64,000 nucleotides of DNA, from contig NZ_CP087724.1 in NCBI RefSeq assembly GCF_024972755.1, forward strand, positions 2,542,001 to 2,606,000, read 5' to 3'. The notes beneath the pieces were generated by a model. That model had not been told where the DNA came from, ran no database searches, and was given only the letters and a program-made list of their open reading frames with translations. Made by a program: the position numbers and the translations under genes. This DNA comes from Halanaeroarchaeum sp. HSR-CO (lineage in GTDB: Archaea; Halobacteriota; Halobacteria; Halobacteriales; Halobacteriaceae). Positions within the stretch are counted from its first letter, which is position 1, and every line of letters begins with the position of its first letter. Of this stretch, positions 61,630 through 64,000 are shown one piece after another.

Positions 61630-63222
61630 ATGTCAGAATTCGGCGCACTCTCACTCGTACCGCCGCTTTTGGCCATCGTCCTGGCCGTCGTGACCCGTAA
61701 AGCCGTCCTGTCGCTGTTTCTCGGCGTCTGGGCGGGTGGCGTCATCGCGACCGGCAGTCTCGGACTCGGGCAGACGTTCACCTGGATCGCCGCCGCCATC
61801 GGCGACAGCACCTTTCACGCCCAAGTGATGATCTTCATCCTGCTCCTGGGGTCGGCGGTCGCCATGGTCTGGCGACTCGGTGGCTCCTATGCGATCCGCA
61901 ACTGGTCGATGGAGCATCTGGACACCCAGCGAAAGGCCGGCCTCGCGGCCTGGGTCCTCGGCATCGTTATGTTCTTCGACGACTACGCGAACACCGCCAT
62001 CGTCGGGAGCAGCGTGAAGGACCTCTCCGACCACCTGCGCATCTCGCGCGAGAAACTCTCCTACATCGTCGATTCGACCGCCGCCCCAGTATCGACGCTG
62101 GGCATCTCCTCGTGGGTTGCCTTCCAGTTATCGATGATCGAGAGCGGCTACGAGGCTACCGACCTCGCGGCGGCCGAGGTCCCGAACGCCTTCGAGATCT
62201 TCCTCCAGTCCATCCCATACAACATGTACGCCATCCTCGCCATCGCGATGGTCGGTATCGTCGTCCTCACCCGGCGGGACTTCGGCGAGATGCTCACGGC
62301 CGAACACCGCGCCTCGACGACCGGGAGGGTGAGCCGGGAGGACGCCCGACCGATGCAGGACGTGCAGGCGGAACTCGGCGAACCAGCGGTCGAAAATCCG
62401 CGACTTCGCTCCTTTTTCCTCCCAATCGGCGTCCTCGTGGTCGTCACCATCGGGTCGGCGCTGTACACCGGGTACGCGCCCGGCACGTCGGTGCGCGAGA
62501 TGATCACCGGCGGCGACTATGCCATGGCCCTCATCTTCGGATCCTTCGCCATGGTCCTCTCCACGTACGTACTGGGCTATCTCGACGGCGTCCTGTCAGT
62601 GAGCGACAGCGTGGACGCGACCATCGACGGGTTCGGGCTGATGTTGACCGCGGTGACGATCCTCGTCCTCGCGTGGTCAATCGGGAACGTCGCCAACGAC
62701 CTCGGGACCGGCGAGTACGTCGCCGGTATCGCGACCCAGACGCTCTCACCGGCCGTTCTCCCGGTCGTCGTCCTCCTCGTGACCGGATTCGTCGCGTTCT
62801 CGATGGGGACCGCCTGGGGCGCCATGAGCATCATGACGCCCATCGCCGTCCCGGTCGCCTGGGAGCTCACCGCCACCCACACCATGGTCGCCGTGGTCGT
62901 GGCGATGGTCTTCTCGGGCTCGATCTTCGGTGACCACACTTCACCGATCTCCGATACGACCGTCCTCTCGGCGACGTTCACCGGCGCGGACCTGGTGGAC
63001 CACGTCCGTACCCAGCTGTACTACGCGGTCACCGTCGTCCTGATCGCGATCGGACTGATGCTGGTCTGGGGCTTTACCGGCATCTCGCCGTGGCTCCTCC
63101 TCGTCGTCGGCGTCCTCGTGCTGGTCGCCCTGGTCTACGGGCTCTCCGCCCTCGACGCCAGCCGGCGTGACATCGACCCGGTCCAGCGACCCGAGGGCGT
63201 AGGCTCCGCAAGCGAAGACTGA
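61630..63222 (+). CDS. nhaC: Na+/H+ antiporter NhaC family
   Basis: This 530-aa protein has about 12 hydrophobic helices. Family motifs include LLGSAVAMVWRLGGSYAI, VMFFDDYANTAIVGSSVKDL, DSTAAPVSTLGISSWVAF, and the C-terminal GDHTSPISDTTVLSATFTGADLVDH. It exports Na+ in exchange for H+. The ATG at 61630 is supported by a TATA-like AATTACTTA at 61597-61605. A C11 / G6 run (61574-61596) that can form a hairpin lies just upstream. Confidence 0.94.
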   Translation: MSEFGALSLVPPLLAIVLAVVTRKAVLSLFLGVWAGGVIATGSLGLGQTFTWIAAAIGDSTFHAQVMIFILLLGSAVAMVWRLGGSYAIRNWSMEHLDTQRKAGLAAWVLGIVMFFDDYANTAIVGSSVKDLSDHLRISREKLSYIVDSTAAPVSTLGISSWVAFQLSMIESGYEATDLAAAEVPNAFEIFLQSIPYNMYAILAIAMVGIVVLTRRDFGEMLTAEHRASTTGRVSREDARPMQDVQAELGEPAVENPRLRSFFLPIGVLVVVTIGSALYTGYAPGTSVREMITGGDYAMALIFGSFAMVLSTYVLGYLDGVLSVSDSVDATIDGFGLMLTAVTILVLAWSIGNVANDLGTGEYVAGIATQTLSPAVLPVVVLLVTGFVAFSMGTAWGAMSIMTPIAVPVAWELTATHTMVAVVVAMVFSGSIFGDHTSPISDTTVLSATFTGADLVDHVRTQLYYAVTVVLIAIGLMLVWGFTGISPWLLLVVGVLVLVALVYGLSALDASRRDIDPVQRPEGVGSASED

Positions 63223-63276
63223 CCAGCCCGCTCGCCCCGATACGCGTTCCACCCCTCCCGCGAATCGTCACGGCCA

Positions 63277-63284
63277 AGTATATT
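63277..63284 (+). promoter_or_regulatory. TATA box of the RHH-transporter operon
   Basis: AGTATATT lies 20-27 bp before the ATG at 63304, within an AT-rich patch. Confidence 0.55.
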
Positions 63285-63303
63285 CTCGCAATAATACCCC
63301 AGT

Positions 63304-63480
63304 ATGCCCAAGATAAGCGTCGAGGTCCCCGCGGAGTTACTCGCTGACCTCGACGACCACGTCGGCGCGGACGGCAAGTTCGTCAACCGAAGCGAGGCGA
63401 TCCGCGCGTCCATCCGGAAGACCCTCGACCTGCTCGACGACATCGACGACCGACAGGGTCGCCTAGAGGACGACGAATGA
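63304..63480 (+). CDS. Ribbon-helix-helix (CopG-type) regulator
   Basis: This 58-aa protein begins MPKISVEVPAELLADLDDHV (beta strand and helix A), followed by FVNRSEAIRASIRKTLDLLD (helix B with the RSEAIR motif). The tail is acidic. The size and the strand-helix-helix pattern are those of a dimeric RHH DNA-binding protein. Its stop overlaps the next ATG (ATGA), so it is made together with the transporter and may control it. Confidence 0.88.
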   Translation: MPKISVEVPAELLADLDDHVGADGKFVNRSEAIRASIRKTLDLLDDIDDRQGRLEDDE

Positions 63481-64000
63481 CCGACCGTCTCGCGACGGCG
63501 CAGGTCGCCCTCGTCGGCCTGTTCGTCACGGCACTGGTGACCGCCCAGTTGACCGCAGCGAAGGTCCTGGCCATCGACATCCCCATCTCGCTCCCGCTCG
63601 CCGGCGAGACGCTCTTCCTGCCCGGTGCCGCGCTGGCCTACGCCATCACCTTCTTCGCCTCGGACGCCTACGCCGAACTCTACGGCCGGCGGGCCGCCCA
63701 GGTCCTGGTGAACGTGGCCTTCTTTCTCAACTTCGTCATGCTGGCGCTGGTCTGGAGCACCATCGCCGCGCCAGTCGCCCCGACCTCCCCCGTCGGTGCC
63801 GAGGCCTTCGCCGGCGTTCTCGGGCCGAGTACGAGCATCGTCGTGGGCAGCCTGGCCGCCTATCTGGTCAGCCAGAACTGGGACGTGCTCGTCTTTCACG
63901 TCCTCCGCGAGGTGACCGACGGGGCCCACCTGTGGCTCCGCAACCTCGCCTCGACGGCCTCGAGTCAGCTCATCGACACGGTCATCTTCGTCACGCTGGC
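63477..64000 (+). CDS. yhhQ: YhhQ-type queuosine/archaeosine precursor transporter, 5' part
   Basis: The 174 residues present start MTDRLATAQVALVGLFVTAL and contain TAQLTAAKVLAIDIP, FASDAYAELYGRRAA and LVSQNWDVLVFHVLRE, plus LASTASSQLIDTVIFV, all signatures of the VUT/YhhQ family. Members import queuosine precursors (preQ0/preQ1); in archaea preQ0 feeds archaeosine in tRNA. Several helices are seen and the gene is cut by the window end. Overlap with the RHH gene implies an operon. Confidence 0.88.
   Translation, partial: MTDRLATAQVALVGLFVTALVTAQLTAAKVLAIDIPISLPLAGETLFLPGAALAYAITFFASDAYAELYGRRAAQVLVNVAFFLNFVMLALVWSTIAAPVAPTSPVGAEAFAGVLGPSTSIVVGSLAAYLVSQNWDVLVFHVLREVTDGAHLWLRNLASTASSQLIDTVIFVTL

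Overview
The window is a GC-rich chromosomal segment of a halophilic archaeon (class Halobacteria). The evidence is an archaeal 16S rRNA 5' end, a complete TBP, Cdc6/Orc1, thermosome, aIF1A and Hel308-like helicase, strongly acidic predicted proteins, TATA boxes placed about 25-35 bp before start codons (leaderless or short-leader transcripts), and haloarchaea-specific genes such as the double TatC (TatCt) and the non-histone protein MC1. It is mostly core chromosome. No IS element, CRISPR array, integrase or prophage gene was seen.

Layout. 1-2270: 5' half of a 16S rRNA gene read leftwards, its multi-promoter leader, then the MC1 gene and a small AbrB-like gene. 2300-12620: pyrD, then a leftward block of pheS-pheT, trpS, endA, a NucS-like zinc-ribbon protein and a Hel308-like helicase. 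12720-18880: lipA-pdhA-pdhB-pdhC-lpdA, a lipoate-dependent 2-oxoacid dehydrogenase with its lipoyl synthase. 18957-24780: pheA, then a second E2 whose C-terminus is an OsmC-type thiol peroxidase domain, facing an acoA-acoB-acoX-like operon (second E1 plus the NAD-kinase-like AcoX). 25070-29630: hsp20, thiolase, leuS. 29700-37500: intergenic structured repeat copy A, an ornithine cyclodeaminase-family enzyme, a PPC-domain protein, thermosome, aIF1A-rio1-dim2 (small-subunit maturation and initiation), tyrS and a repeat-rich spacer. 37550-45220: COG2433/DUF460 protein, etfB-etfA-fixC-fixX, fhs, and a 30-codon mini-gene. 45220-54520: RNase Z, RFC small subunit, tRNA G10 methyltransferase, TBP, hisG, SAH-type deaminase with ahcY, repeat copy B, cdc6. 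54690-64000: a secondary-alcohol-type dehydrogenase, a MutS5-like ATPase, divergent tatC genes, nhaC, and a ribbon-helix-helix regulator coupled to a YhhQ-type transporter cut off by the window end.

How the parts fit. Three modules turn on lipoate: LipA makes the cofactor, PDH uses it, and the E2-OsmC fusion probably links a second lipoylated complex (acetoin dehydrogenase-like) to peroxide removal. The only E3 in the window is lpdA, so it may serve both complexes. ETF with FixCX would pass electrons from acyl-CoA or similar dehydrogenases to quinone. The deaminase and AhcY recycle S-adenosylhomocysteine, and Fhs feeds one-carbon units.

The most unusual signals are: (i) two copies (about 300 bp each) of an intergenic element with four hairpins whose arms differ in sequence but keep pairing, each between convergent genes; (ii) the E2-OsmC fusion; (iii) palindromic repeat units inserted in frame in pheT and related repeats before tyrS; (iv) an inverted repeat between the TATA box and start codon of tbp; and (v) a 30-codon gene with a well-placed promoter. 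All function calls come from reading motifs by eye. No database search was possible.
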